Shown here: positions 24,903 through 32,963 of the stretch, one piece after another
Layout of the letters: each line of letters opens with the position of its first letter
How positions within the stretch are numbered: the first letter of the stretch is position 1
Assembly: GCF_004359985.1 (NCBI RefSeq)
Contig: NZ_SMRO01000001.1
Location: forward strand, 620,001 to 684,000
DNA: 64,000 nucleotides
Direction: 5' to 3'
From: Paraburkholderia flava
GTDB taxonomy: Bacteria; Pseudomonadota; Gammaproteobacteria; Burkholderiales; Burkholderiaceae
Translations under genes and position numbers: made by a program
Notes under the pieces: generated by a model
What the model saw: the letters and a program-made list of their open reading frames with translations, nothing else
What the model was told of the DNA's origin: nothing
The model's database searches: none

Positions 24903-27344
24903 ATGGCTACATTGAAGAATCGACCGCGCTTTTCGCTTTCTGCGGCCGCTGCGGTTGTGGAACAACCCGGCAACCGGATCGTCCTGTCTTCGGCTGACGG
25001 AGCACGCATCGAACTGTTCGTACTCGCCGACGACATCGTCCGCGTACTCGTACTGCCTCACGGAGAGCTGCGCGGCCCGCGCACGTGGTCGATCGCGCCC
25101 GGCACGGACGATGTGCCGCTCGAAGGCCGCGACCGGCGCGACGTGAGCGATTTCGCGCAGGTCGCGTTCAAGCTCGCGCACGACGCGGACAAGCTCGTTG
25201 TCGAAACGACGCAAGTGCGTCTGACGGTCGCGCTGGACGGCGGCTTCTGCTCGTGGGAAATCAACAGCGATGGGACGTGGCAGCCGGTCATGAACGATCG
25301 CACGACCCAGGCGTACAACTTCGGCTGGTGGGACGAGCGCGTGTATCACTACGTCGAGCGCAAGCGCGACGAGATCTACGTCGGCCTCGGCGAACGCGCG
25401 GGCACGCTCAATCGCGCGGACCAAAGCTACGAGATGCGCAACGTCGATGCGATGGGCTACAGCGCGCGCACTACCGATCCGCTGTACAAGCACATCCCGT
25501 TCTACGTGACGTGGCAGCCGCAGACGTCGACCGGTTATGGCCTCTTCTACGACACGCTCGCCGACTGCCGTTTCGACATGGGCCGCGAGCTGGACAACTA
25601 TCACGGCCACTACCGGCACTTCGTCGCGGAGCATGGCGATCTGGACTACTACTTCATCGCGTCGCCGGACACGCCGTTGCACGCGGTGCGCCGCTTCACC
25701 TGGCTGACGGGTCGGCCTGCGTCCCTGCCGAAGTGGGGCCTCGGCTATTCGGGTTCGACGATGAGCTACACCGATGCCCCCGACGCGCAACGTCGAATGA
25801 GCGAGTTCATCGAGCGCTGCCGCGAACACGACATCCTGTGCGATTCGTTCCATCTGTCGTCGGGTTATACGTCGATCGGTGCGAAGCGCTATGTGTTCAA
25901 CTGGAATCACGACAAGTTTCCGGACATCGAAGGCTTCGTGCAGGACTACCTGCGCAACGGCATTCGACTGTGCGCGAACATCAAGCCGTGTCTGCTGCAG
26001 GACCATCCCGCATTCGACGAGACCGCGCGCGACCACCTGCTGATCCAGACACGCAACGGCGAGCCCGCATGGGTGCAGTTCTGGGACGAGGTCGGCGCGT
26101 ATCTCGACTTCACGCGTACAGAAACGATCGACTGGTGGAAAGCACGCGTGAAAGACAGCCTGCTGCGCTATGGCATCGCGTCGACGTGGAACGACAACAA
26201 CGAGTTCGAAATCTGGAGTCCCGATGCGATCGCGCACGGTTTCGGTCAACCGTTCCCCGCAAAGCAGGCGAAGGTGCTGCAAACGCAGATGATGATGCGC
26301 GCGTCGCGTGACGCGCAGCGCGAACACGCGCCTTATGCGCGGCCGTTCCTTGTGTCGCGTTCGGGCGGCGTCGGCATGCATCGTTACGTGCAGACCTGGT
26401 CCGGCGACAACTACACGTCGTGGGAAACGCTGCGCTACAACCTCAAAATGGGCCTCGGCCTCGCGATGTCCGGCGTGTCGAACAGCGGTCACGACATCGG
26501 TGGGTTTTCCGGGCCGGCACCGGCACCGGAACTGCTCGTACGCTGGGTCGCATTCGGCATCTTCCTGCCGCGCTTCAGCATCCATTCGTGGAACGACGAC
26601 GGCACCGTCAACGAACCGTGGATGCATCCCGACGTCACTGACCAGATCGCTGGTCTCATCAAGCTGCGCTACCGATTGATTCCGTACCTGTACGAACTGC
26701 TGTGGCAGTCGCATCGTTCGTACGAACCGGTGCTGCGGCCGATGTTCGCCGAGTTTCCGCGCGATCCGCAGTGCCTCGCCGACGGCGACGACATGATGCT
26801 CGGTTCGGCACTGCTCGTTGCGCCGGTCGTCGATGAAGGACAAAGCGAACGCGACGTCTATCTGCCCATAGGCGCGCGCTGGGCGTCGTGGTGGAGCGGC
26901 GAAGTGTTCGCCGGCGGCCAGACGGTCACGCTGCCTGCACCGTTCGAACGTCCAGTGATGCTGCTGCGCGAAGGCCATGTCATCCCGCTGAACGTTGCCG
27001 AACAGCACTTCGCGCAACCCGCCGACGAACGTGCGTTCATCGCGCTGCCGTTCTCTGACGTCGGCACCACGCACGGCGGCTGTATCGAAGACGACGGCGA
27101 AACGGAAGCATGGCGCGATGGTGTGCAGGGACGCTGGAACGTCACGATCGATAGCGATGCGGCCACGCTGCGCATTTCGATCGAACGTGAAGGACAGATG
27201 CCGCCTGGCCCGTTGGGACAGACCGAAGTTCGGCTCGACATACCTGCGTCGGACACGCGTGCGGTTGTCTGTACTAGCGGAGAGGTGGTTAGCGATGCGG
27301 TGGTGGACGGCTGGCGTCGTCTGACACTGCGCATCGCTCATTGA
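24903..27344 (+). CDS. Glycoside hydrolase family 31 enzyme (alpha-glucosidase/alpha-xylosidase-like)
   Basis: An 813-aa cytoplasmic enzyme without signal peptide. After an N-terminal beta-sandwich comes the catalytic barrel. The nucleophile lies in STWNDNNEFE (Asp 431 in this numbering) and the acid/base in QTWSGDNYTSWE (Asp 502), both in expected GH31 positions. Other family blocks are PKWGLGYSGSTMSYTD (about 278-293), CDSFHLSSGYTS (about 315), SGVSNSGHDIGGFSG and FLPRFSIHSWNDDGTVNEPW (about 558-577). The VDEGQSERDVYLPIGARWASWW block starts the C-terminal domains. The substrate (alpha-glucoside, alpha-xyloside or another) cannot be fixed from sequence. Confidence 0.92.
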   Translation: MATLKNRPRFSLSAAAAVVEQPGNRIVLSSADGARIELFVLADDIVRVLVLPHGELRGPRTWSIAPGTDDVPLEGRDRRDVSDFAQVAFKLAHDADKLVVETTQVRLTVALDGGFCSWEINSDGTWQPVMNDRTTQAYNFGWWDERVYHYVERKRDEIYVGLGERAGTLNRADQSYEMRNVDAMGYSARTTDPLYKHIPFYVTWQPQTSTGYGLFYDTLADCRFDMGRELDNYHGHYRHFVAEHGDLDYYFIASPDTPLHAVRRFTWLTGRPASLPKWGLGYSGSTMSYTDAPDAQRRMSEFIERCREHDILCDSFHLSSGYTSIGAKRYVFNWNHDKFPDIEGFVQDYLRNGIRLCANIKPCLLQDHPAFDETARDHLLIQTRNGEPAWVQFWDEVGAYLDFTRTETIDWWKARVKDSLLRYGIASTWNDNNEFEIWSPDAIAHGFGQPFPAKQAKVLQTQMMMRASRDAQREHAPYARPFLVSRSGGVGMHRYVQTWSGDNYTSWETLRYNLKMGLGLAMSGVSNSGHDIGGFSGPAPAPELLVRWVAFGIFLPRFSIHSWNDDGTVNEPWMHPDVTDQIAGLIKLRYRLIPYLYELLWQSHRSYEPVLRPMFAEFPRDPQCLADGDDMMLGSALLVAPVVDEGQSERDVYLPIGARWASWWSGEVFAGGQTVTLPAPFERPVMLLREGHVIPLNVAEQHFAQPADERAFIALPFSDVGTTHGGCIEDDGETEAWRDGVQGRWNVTIDSDAATLRISIEREGQMPPGPLGQTEVRLDIPASDTRAVVCTSGEVVSDAVVDGWRRLTLRIAH

Positions 27345-27443
27345 ATTCAACATAGGCGGAATAAACCGCTCATTTACAACAACCGGCAACCATGTTGCAC
27401 GGGACCGCGGCAAATGCGGTCAACAGGAATGGAGATAAACGCA

Positions 27444-28628
27444 ATGAAAAGCTCGAAACGCGCCCGCACACGTGCAGTGATTCTCTCGAGCCTGCCGCTC
27501 GCAGGCGCGATACTGTCCACGACAGCATCGGCACAAAGCAGCGTCACGCTGTACGGTATCGTCGATAACGCCTTCACGTACTCCAGCAATCAGAAGGGTC
27601 ATTCGAACTTCTACCTGAGCCAGGGCAACCTGCAGGCGAGCAAGTTCGGGTTGCTCGGCGCGGAAGATCTCGGCGGCGGCACGAAGGCGATTTTCCGGCT
27701 GGAAAGCGGCTTCAATTCGCTGACCGGCGCGCAAAGCAGCGCGGGCTTCATTTTCAACCGGCAGGCGTATGTGGGTCTGAGCAACGACAAATACGGCACG
27801 ATCACGCTCGGCCGCCAGTACACGCCGTACTTCAACATGGTCGGCGCGCTCGGACCGACCGGCGTGCTGACCGGTGCAACCGGTGCGCACCCAGGCGACC
27901 TCGACGGACTCGACACGACGCTGCGTTTCAACAACTCGATTACGTATGCGTCGCCGAACATCGCCGGCCTGACGTTCGCCGCGCAATACGGACTGGGTGG
28001 CGTGCCGGGCAGCGTCGCGAACGGCAGCAACTTTAGCGCGGCATTGCGTTACGACTATCAGTCGTTTTCCGCGGCGGCCGGTTACGTGAAGTTGAAGGAC
28101 ATCACGACGAGCCAGTCGCTCGGCAGCTTCGCGGACAACTCGCCGGTCAACAACGGCTACGCTACCGCGAGCAGCACGCAAATGATCGCGGCTGCCGCGC
28201 GCTACACGTTCAACAACCTGATGGTCGGTGTGAATTACTCGAACGTGCAGTACGCGCCCGGCTCGCACTCGCTGTTCACGAGCGAAGCGGTGTTCAACAC
28301 GTACGGCGCGATCGCGACGTACCGTTTCACACCGGACGTGATCGCCGGCATCGGCTACAGCTACACGCGCGCGAGCCAGGCCAACGGTATCGACGATCCG
28401 GCGCGGTATCACCAGATTTCGCTCGAACAGACTTACAGCCTGTCGAAGCGCACGACCCTGTATGCGCTTGAGGCGTATCAGCTGGCGCGCGGGAAGTCGC
28501 TGATCGCGTCGGGGTCGGGGGTGTCGATTGCGGATTCGGTCGCGGTGGTCGGCGATTCGCAGAACACGACGCCGTCGTCGGGGCCGTCGCAGTTTGTCGG
28601 GATGGTGGGGATACGTCACGCGTTCTGA
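27444..28628 (+). CDS. Outer-membrane porin (Gram_porins, OmpC-like)
   Basis: 394 aa, starting at the ATG that has GGAG 9 nt upstream. The signal peptide (VILSSLPLAGAILSTTASAQ) is followed by the classic mature N-terminus SSVTLYGIVDNAFTYSSNQ. The remainder shows alternating beta-strand pattern, KFGLLGAEDLGGGTKAIFRLESGF, the loop-3 region after GRQYTPYFNMVGALG, and the C-terminal VGIRHAF ending in Phe needed for BAM assembly. It is third in the series MFS-GH31-porin (100-bp gap), so it probably lets the module's substrate cross the outer membrane. Confidence 0.93.
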   Translation: MKSSKRARTRAVILSSLPLAGAILSTTASAQSSVTLYGIVDNAFTYSSNQKGHSNFYLSQGNLQASKFGLLGAEDLGGGTKAIFRLESGFNSLTGAQSSAGFIFNRQAYVGLSNDKYGTITLGRQYTPYFNMVGALGPTGVLTGATGAHPGDLDGLDTTLRFNNSITYASPNIAGLTFAAQYGLGGVPGSVANGSNFSAALRYDYQSFSAAAGYVKLKDITTSQSLGSFADNSPVNNGYATASSTQMIAAAARYTFNNLMVGVNYSNVQYAPGSHSLFTSEAVFNTYGAIATYRFTPDVIAGIGYSYTRASQANGIDDPARYHQISLEQTYSLSKRTTLYALEAYQLARGKSLIASGSGVSIADSVAVVGDSQNTTPSSGPSQFVGMVGIRHAF

Positions 28629-28653
28629 TCGCGTGTGACGTGGACTCAGTGCT

Positions 28654-29559
28654 TTAGTCCGCGTCGCCCAGCGTGCTTTTCAGGCGCTCTTGCATGAAAT
28701 CGAGAAAGCACTGGATTCGCAGCGCGAGCTGCGAATTCTTGTAGTACACCGCGTGCACCGGCTGACGACGCACGCGCGTGAGTTCCGGCATCACCTTCAC
28801 GAGCCGACCAGCCGCGATGTCATGCGCGGTCATGAAACTCGCGAGACAGGCGATGCCCTGCCCGGCCAGCGCCAGCTGACGCAGCGTCTCGCCGCTCGAT
28901 GCGGCGAGCGTCGGTTGAACGACGAAGCCTTCGCTGTCCGGATGCTTCAGCGGCCATGCGTTCAGACTCTCGGGTTCGGTGAAGCCGAGCAGTGCGTGAC
29001 GCTGCAGATCGTCGATCGATGCGGGGGTTCCGTTTGCATCGAGATACGCTCGACTCGCCAGCAAGTTCAGCCGGCTCGAACCGAGCGAGCGTGCGTGCAA
29101 CGTCGAATCGCTCAGCGTACCGATGCGGATCGCGATGTCGGTACTCTGCGCGAGCAGATCGATGTTCAGTTCGCTGGTATTCAACTGCAACTCGATGCCA
29201 GGATACTGTTCGCGAAACGCGCCGACGTGCGGCACGACCGCGTGCAACATGAACGGCGTCGCCGCGTTCACGCGCAGCCGTCCCTCCGGCCGATGCTGAC
29301 GCGCGGCTAGCCGCTCTTCGAGATCGTCCATCTGCCGCAGGATGCTGCGTGCGTTTTCCAGAAAGAACTCGCCCTCTTCGGTGAGCTTCATCCTTCGCGT
29401 GGTGCGGTTCAGCAACGTCGTGCCGAGCTTTTCTTCGAGCTTCGACAACGTACGGCTCACTGCCGACGGTGCGAGATTCAGTTCCTGTGACGCGGCCGTC
29501 AGCGAACCGGACTCGATGACGGTGACGAAGACTTTTAGTTCGTCGGAGTGGGCTTTCAT
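28654..29559 (-). CDS. LysR-family transcriptional regulator
   Basis: 301 aa. The N-terminal winged HTH is clear: LKVFVTVIESGSLTAASQELNLAPSAVSRTLSKLEEKLGTTLLNRTTRRMKLTEEG (about 8-63, shown by its ends). The effector-binding domain follows. The RRMKLTEEGEFFLENARSIL segment places it in the CrgA/AaeR-like subgroup common in betaproteobacteria. It is convergent with the porin gene, and its start lies 143 bp from the divergent acyltransferase gene, so the acyltransferase is a more likely target than the sugar module. Confidence 0.93.
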   Translation of the reverse strand: MKAHSDELKVFVTVIESGSLTAASQELNLAPSAVSRTLSKLEEKLGTTLLNRTTRRMKLTEEGEFFLENARSILRQMDDLEERLAARQHRPEGRLRVNAATPFMLHAVVPHVGAFREQYPGIELQLNTSELNIDLLAQSTDIAIRIGTLSDSTLHARSLGSSRLNLLASRAYLDANGTPASIDDLQRHALLGFTEPESLNAWPLKHPDSEGFVVQPTLAASSGETLRQLALAGQGIACLASFMTAHDIAAGRLVKVMPELTRVRRQPVHAVYYKNSQLALRIQCFLDFMQERLKSTLGDAD

Positions 29560-29701
29560 GGGGTGTTGGGGGGCGGGGGCGATGAGTGCAGTCTACACAG
29601 GTGCGGCGGTGGGGTTTGCGTCGGGTTAGCAGCCTGTAAGAACGAAAGCGTATTTTTCACGATCGGCATGACTCAGCAGGCCAACCCGATCGGGACGTGC
29701 A

Positions 29702-30862
29702 ATGAGTACTCAATACGCTTCAATGGACCTCGCAAACCCGTCGATCAATACGATGACGCATCGCAATGCCGGTCTGGACGCGCTGCGGGCTTGCCTGACA
29801 TTGCTCGTTGTATTTCATCACTGCGCCATTACGTACGGCGCGATCGGTGGGTGGTACTACCACGAAATAACGCCGGGCAAATCTCTGGAATCCGTGACGC
29901 TGGTGCTCTTCTGCACGATCAACCAGGCGTTCTTCATGGGTTTGTTCTTTTTCCTCGCGGGCTACTACACCCCACGGTCAATCGACCGCAAAGGACCGCG
30001 CCACTTTCTGGCCGACCGGTTCCTTCGACTCGGAGTGCCTTTGCTCGTATACGGGTGGCTGATCGGACCCGCAACCATAGCGTTGGCGCAGACAGGTCAT
30101 GGGCATACATTCGCGAGCACGTTGGTCTACCTGTGGAGACATGCGATCTTCGAAAACGGACCCATGTGGTTCGCCCAGGCTTTGCTGATCTTCAGTGTGG
30201 TCGCTGCGCTCTGGAGTGCCGCATTCTCGCACCCCGCTCATGACCAGCTGGACCGATCCGGACGCAAGCTGTTTCCTTCCCACGTGACGCTGGTCGGCGC
30301 GGCGCTACTCACGGGTCTCGCGGCACTCGCATTGCGGTCCAGGTGGCCTGTCGGGATCAATGTATGGGGTCTTCAACTGGGATACTTTGCGAGCTATGTC
30401 GTGCTTTACGTAGCGGGCTGCCGCGCATCCCGCGTGCGTTGGATCGAACATCTGCCGGAACGGCAAGTCCGCATATGGTGGCGCGTCGCGTTGCTGACGA
30501 TACCGGTATTGCCGCTCGTTTACTTTCTCGGTGCGTACTTTCCTGCATTACGCGGGCGCCCGCTCTCGGTGCTCTACGCGTTCTGGGAGCCGTTCGTCGC
30601 GTGGGGAACGATACTGTTTCTCGCAAAGATTTTTCAGGACCGCTTCGATAAGCTAAAGGGCGTGTGGCAACCGCTATCGCGACGCGCCTACACGATCTAT
30701 ATCGTGCATCCTCCGGTACTGGTTGCTGTCGCGCTCGCATGGCGAAACGTAGCAGCGGCACCGTTACTGAAGTTCGCTATAACCGGCAGCTTCGCCTGCG
30801 TCTTTTGTTATCTGATTGCCGGAATTTTGCTTCGACTGCCCAAGCTCGCATCGATACTGTGA
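29702..30862 (+). CDS. Acyltransferase family 3 membrane protein (OPG/OafA-like)
   Basis: 386 aa with about ten membrane segments. The N-terminal motif AGLDALRACLTLLVVFHHCAI carries the invariant RxxL and His of acyltransferase-3 enzymes, and FFFLAGYYTPRSIDRKGPRHFLADRFLRLGVPLLVYG gives the second conserved block (about 80-117). The C-terminal half contains SRRAYTIYIVHPPVLV. These proteins move acetyl, succinyl or other acyl groups to extracytoplasmic glycans. The target is unknown. Downstream start codons at residues 8 and 18 are possible. It is divergent from the LysR gene. Confidence 0.87.
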   Translation: MSTQYASMDLANPSINTMTHRNAGLDALRACLTLLVVFHHCAITYGAIGGWYYHEITPGKSLESVTLVLFCTINQAFFMGLFFFLAGYYTPRSIDRKGPRHFLADRFLRLGVPLLVYGWLIGPATIALAQTGHGHTFASTLVYLWRHAIFENGPMWFAQALLIFSVVAALWSAAFSHPAHDQLDRSGRKLFPSHVTLVGAALLTGLAALALRSRWPVGINVWGLQLGYFASYVVLYVAGCRASRVRWIEHLPERQVRIWWRVALLTIPVLPLVYFLGAYFPALRGRPLSVLYAFWEPFVAWGTILFLAKIFQDRFDKLKGVWQPLSRRAYTIYIVHPPVLVAVALAWRNVAAAPLLKFAITGSFACVFCYLIAGILLRLPKLASIL

Positions 30863-30868
30863 CGAGCG

Positions 30869-30887
30869 GAACAACGAATCGTTGTTC
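30869..30887. terminator. Palindromic hairpin after the acyltransferase gene
   Basis: GAACAACGA (30869-30877) and TCGTTGTTC (30879-30887) form a perfect 9-bp dyad around one base, 6 nt past the stop codon and between convergent genes. A one-base loop cannot close fully, so a real hairpin would have a shorter stem. Terminator role likely. Confidence 0.5.
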
Positions 30888-30938
30888 TCGACCCGACGCT
30901 CGTCATTCGCCCCGCACTGACGACCACGTTGCCCTCGG

Positions 30939-31289
30939 TTATTTGCCCGCACCGGTGGACGGCACACACGTCAGCATGAGCGTCCCTTCGTTGTCTGCGG
31001 CGGCTCTGACTACCGCTCGATGAAACTCGCCCGGCCCGCAAGACCATTCGGCAACGAAATCGGTTTTACACGCATGTGGCGTATGCAACACTGCCGGAAG
31101 GACAACCGGGTAACGGCAGGTATCGACGGAATTGCAGCGCAGTGACAGCTCACGCGTGGAATTGACTGGACGGGCACCACAATTCGCGCGATAGGTGCCC
31201 GACTCGATTCGGATGGGATCGGCCAACGCGTTGATGCCGACCCCGGACAAAACCGCAAGCCAAAGGAATGTGCAAATTACCCGGACCAT
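30939..31289 (-). CDS. Small secreted six-cysteine protein with SUEL-lectin-like pattern
   Basis: 116 aa, starting at the ATG with GGAGG 5 nt upstream. A signal peptide (VICTFLWLAVLSGVGINALA) precedes a mature part of about 90 residues with six Cys. The spacing in YRANCGARPVNSTRELSLRC, then NSVDTCRYPV, HACKTDFVAEWSCG and LMLTC, follows the pattern of SUEL/rhamnose-lectin-type domains (N-T/S motif, CxxxxxC, CxKxFxVxYxC). That suggests a disulfide-bonded carbohydrate-binding module exported to the periplasm or outside. The assignment is by pattern only. No adjacent secretion or glycan gene other than the convergent acyltransferase. Confidence 0.65.
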   Translation of the reverse strand: MVRVICTFLWLAVLSGVGINALADPIRIESGTYRANCGARPVNSTRELSLRCNSVDTCRYPVVLPAVLHTPHACKTDFVAEWSCGPGEFHRAVVRAAADNEGTLMLTCVPSTGAGK

Positions 31290-31420
31290 GATCGCCTCCA
31301 TTGCCGAACTCGCAGCGGGCATTAACGGTCGTGCATGTCTGCGTGATTTGTCCAGGCAGCCTCTCGCCAACTGCGCGCTTCAAGTCTACGCCGCTACTCG
31401 CTTGCCTACCGACAATGGGT

Positions 31421-31648
31421 TCACTTGCTATCCGGCCTGCTCTCGACGGGCGTCTGGTCACTAGCATCCTCCTCCGCACCCGTAAGCAGATTTGATAAAT
31501 CCACCGCCGAAAGCCGCTTCATTTTTCTTTCGAGCTTGTGATCGTATTGCCGGTCGTTCGGCTCCCACGCTTGAGCCTTGCGGGCATATTGCTGCACAAA
31601 GCGACCGAGTTCGCCGGCCAGACGAGACTTAGCGCGCTTTGAGGTCAT
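31421..31648 (-). CDS. Small basic hypothetical protein
   Basis: 75 aa. It is rich in Lys, Arg and Glu, with an N-terminal amphipathic stretch RAKSRLAGELGRFVQQYARK and a central DRQYDHKLERKMKRLSAVDLSNLL; the C-terminal tail is acidic and disordered. No signal peptide or enzyme motif is visible. The helical, charged pattern could be nucleic-acid or protein binding. An in-frame upstream start (31759) would add 37 residues but lacks support. It is read away from the ParD-like/map pair, with 228 bp of A/T-richer sequence between. Confidence 0.6.
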   Translation of the reverse strand: MTSKRAKSRLAGELGRFVQQYARKAQAWEPNDRQYDHKLERKMKRLSAVDLSNLLTGAEEDASDQTPVESRPDSK

Positions 31649-31836
31649 GTGTCGAGAGAGGTAGCTCGTTGTACTGCGGAATGTACACCTGTGCGTCGAT
31701 TGTGAATGACGTGACCCACGATGGCGAGCATCTGAAACCGGTTGAATCCGAAGATACAAAGCCGGTCGTCACGTCGCACGCTCGACCCGCACGCGCACGT
31801 CCAATCGTAAAGCCCTTGTCATGTCTGATGATTTAA

Positions 31837-31864
31837 ATATATGATTCGTATACATCGCATATAT
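31837..31864. promoter_or_regulatory. 28-bp dyad-symmetric candidate operator of the ParD-like/map operon
   Basis: The stretch has perfect two-fold symmetry in three blocks: ATATATG (31837-31843), central GTATAC (31848-31853) and CATATAT (31858-31864), separated by 4-nt spacers. It ends 2 bp before the GGAG ribosome site of the ParD-like gene. Ribbon-helix-helix antitoxins typically bind such sites in their own promoters, so autoregulation is a reasonable inference. Confidence 0.6.
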
Positions 31865-31876
31865 ATGGAGAGAAGC

Positions 31877-32089
31877 GTGGGCATCGTGAATATCGACGAC
31901 GATCTGCACGATCAGGTACGGAAGGCAAGCTCCGTGTCATGCAGGTCGATCAACGCGCAAGCGGCCTTCTGGATCAAGGTCGGCATGCTGTGCGAAATGA
32001 GTCCGACACTGAGTTTCAATGAAATAGCGACGCGTGAACTGAGAGCCGCGGGCGTCGTGGTGCAAGCCGCCAAGGTCGCATTGACATGA
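31877..32089 (+). CDS. ParD-like ribbon-helix-helix protein (antitoxin-like)
   Basis: 70 aa from a GTG start that has GGAG at 31867-31870, six nt upstream; an ATG at 31865 in the same frame lacks a ribosome site. GIVNIDDDLHDQVRKASSVS gives the beta strand and first helix of a ribbon-helix-helix fold, and SINAQAAFWIKVGMLCEMSP the second helix, matching the ParD-like family (PF11903 as remembered, unverified). Its stop overlaps the start of the methionine aminopeptidase gene (ATGA), so the two are translated together. In a classical pair the second gene would be the toxin; here it is a peptidase. Confidence 0.78.
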   Translation: MGIVNIDDDLHDQVRKASSVSCRSINAQAAFWIKVGMLCEMSPTLSFNEIATRELRAAGVVVQAAKVALT

Positions 32090-32853
32090 CCAAGCGACCC
32101 GAAGAAATCGCGTTGATGGCGGAGTCGGGTCAGTTGCTGGCGGATGTATTTGGCTATCTGGATCAAATGAGTCTGATCGGCATGTCTACCATGCAGGTCA
32201 ACGATCTGGTCGATGACCTCATCGTCAACGAACTCGACGCGCGCCCGGCAAGCAAAGGTCAGTACGGCTACGCCTATGCGCTTAACGCGTCACGCAACCA
32301 GGTTGTCTGTCACGGCGTTCCGTCGACGACCGACATTCTTCAAAGCGGCGACATCGTCAATTTCGACATCACGCTCGAGAAGAATGGCTACATCGCGGAC
32401 TCCAGCAAGACCTATCTCGTGGGAGAGGTGTCTCCATTGGCGAAACGGCTCGTGCAGGTGACCTACGAAGCGATGTGGAAAGGGATCAAGGCCGTTCGCC
32501 CCGGCGCGAGACTTGGCGATATCGGCCATGCCATTGAGCGGCACGCGCGCAGAAACGGCTATTCGGTCGTCAGGGAATATTGCGGGCATGGCATCGGGCG
32601 TGAAATGCACGAGGATCCGCAGGTGCTGCATTGGGGAAAACCGCGGACGGGCCTGGTGTTGCAGGAAGGCATGGTGTTCACCATCGAACCCATGATCAAT
32701 CAAGGGCGACACTCCGTTCGAACCGAAGAAGATGGCTGGACGGTGGTCACGCGCGATGGGCAACTGTCGGCGCAGTTTGAGCACACTGTGGCTGTGACCC
32801 GAAACGGTGTGCAGGTTTTGACGTTGCGATCTGGGGAACGGGTGCCCAACTGA
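32086..32853 (+). CDS. map: Type I methionine aminopeptidase, ParD-associated paralogue
   Basis: 255 aa, full length for type I enzymes. All expected ligands are visible: His in QVVCHGVPST, Asp in VNFDITLEKNG, Asp in IADSSKTYLVG, His in YCGHGIGREMHEDPQVLHW, Glu in FTIEPMIN and Glu in SAQFEHTVAVT. It should therefore be an active metallopeptidase removing initiator Met. It is not in the usual map context (beside rpsB/tsf or in the ribosomal operon) but overlaps a ParD-like gene, so it is probably a second copy with conditional expression. Small differences from housekeeping enzymes (HED for HEE/HEP after MH, Tyr in KTY) may alter specificity. Confidence 0.93.
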   Translation: MTKRPEEIALMAESGQLLADVFGYLDQMSLIGMSTMQVNDLVDDLIVNELDARPASKGQYGYAYALNASRNQVVCHGVPSTTDILQSGDIVNFDITLEKNGYIADSSKTYLVGEVSPLAKRLVQVTYEAMWKGIKAVRPGARLGDIGHAIERHARRNGYSVVREYCGHGIGREMHEDPQVLHWGKPRTGLVLQEGMVFTIEPMINQGRHSVRTEEDGWTVVTRDGQLSAQFEHTVAVTRNGVQVLTLRSGERVPN

Positions 32854-32898
32854 TCTCGGGGAATGGGATCGTCTAAGTCCCCAGCCCCAAAAGAACAC

Positions 32899-32936
32899 AG
32901 CGTGCCGGCACTGCCAAAGCAGTACCCGCGCACGCT
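32899..32936. terminator. Bidirectional terminator between map and livK-like genes
   Basis: Outer arms AGCGTGC (32899-32905) and GCACGCT (32930-32936) enclose an inner stem ACTGC-CAAA-GCAGT. It lies between two convergent genes. There is no long U-run, but position and structure fit a terminator. Confidence 0.6.
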
Positions 32937-32963
32937 GCTAGTTGTTTCGCAAAACCCGCACCC

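Noticed and set aside
24444..27413. A 989-codon open frame on the minus strand
   Set aside because: It lies antisense to the complete GH31 gene and part of the MFS gene; its translation is Arg/Ala/Val-rich without family motifs. It is an open-frame shadow of high-G/C codon use.
28641..28660. Hairpin GGACT/AGTCC between porin and LysR as a terminator
   Set aside because: Only five contiguous strong base pairs and part of it lies in the LysR stop region; too weak to call.
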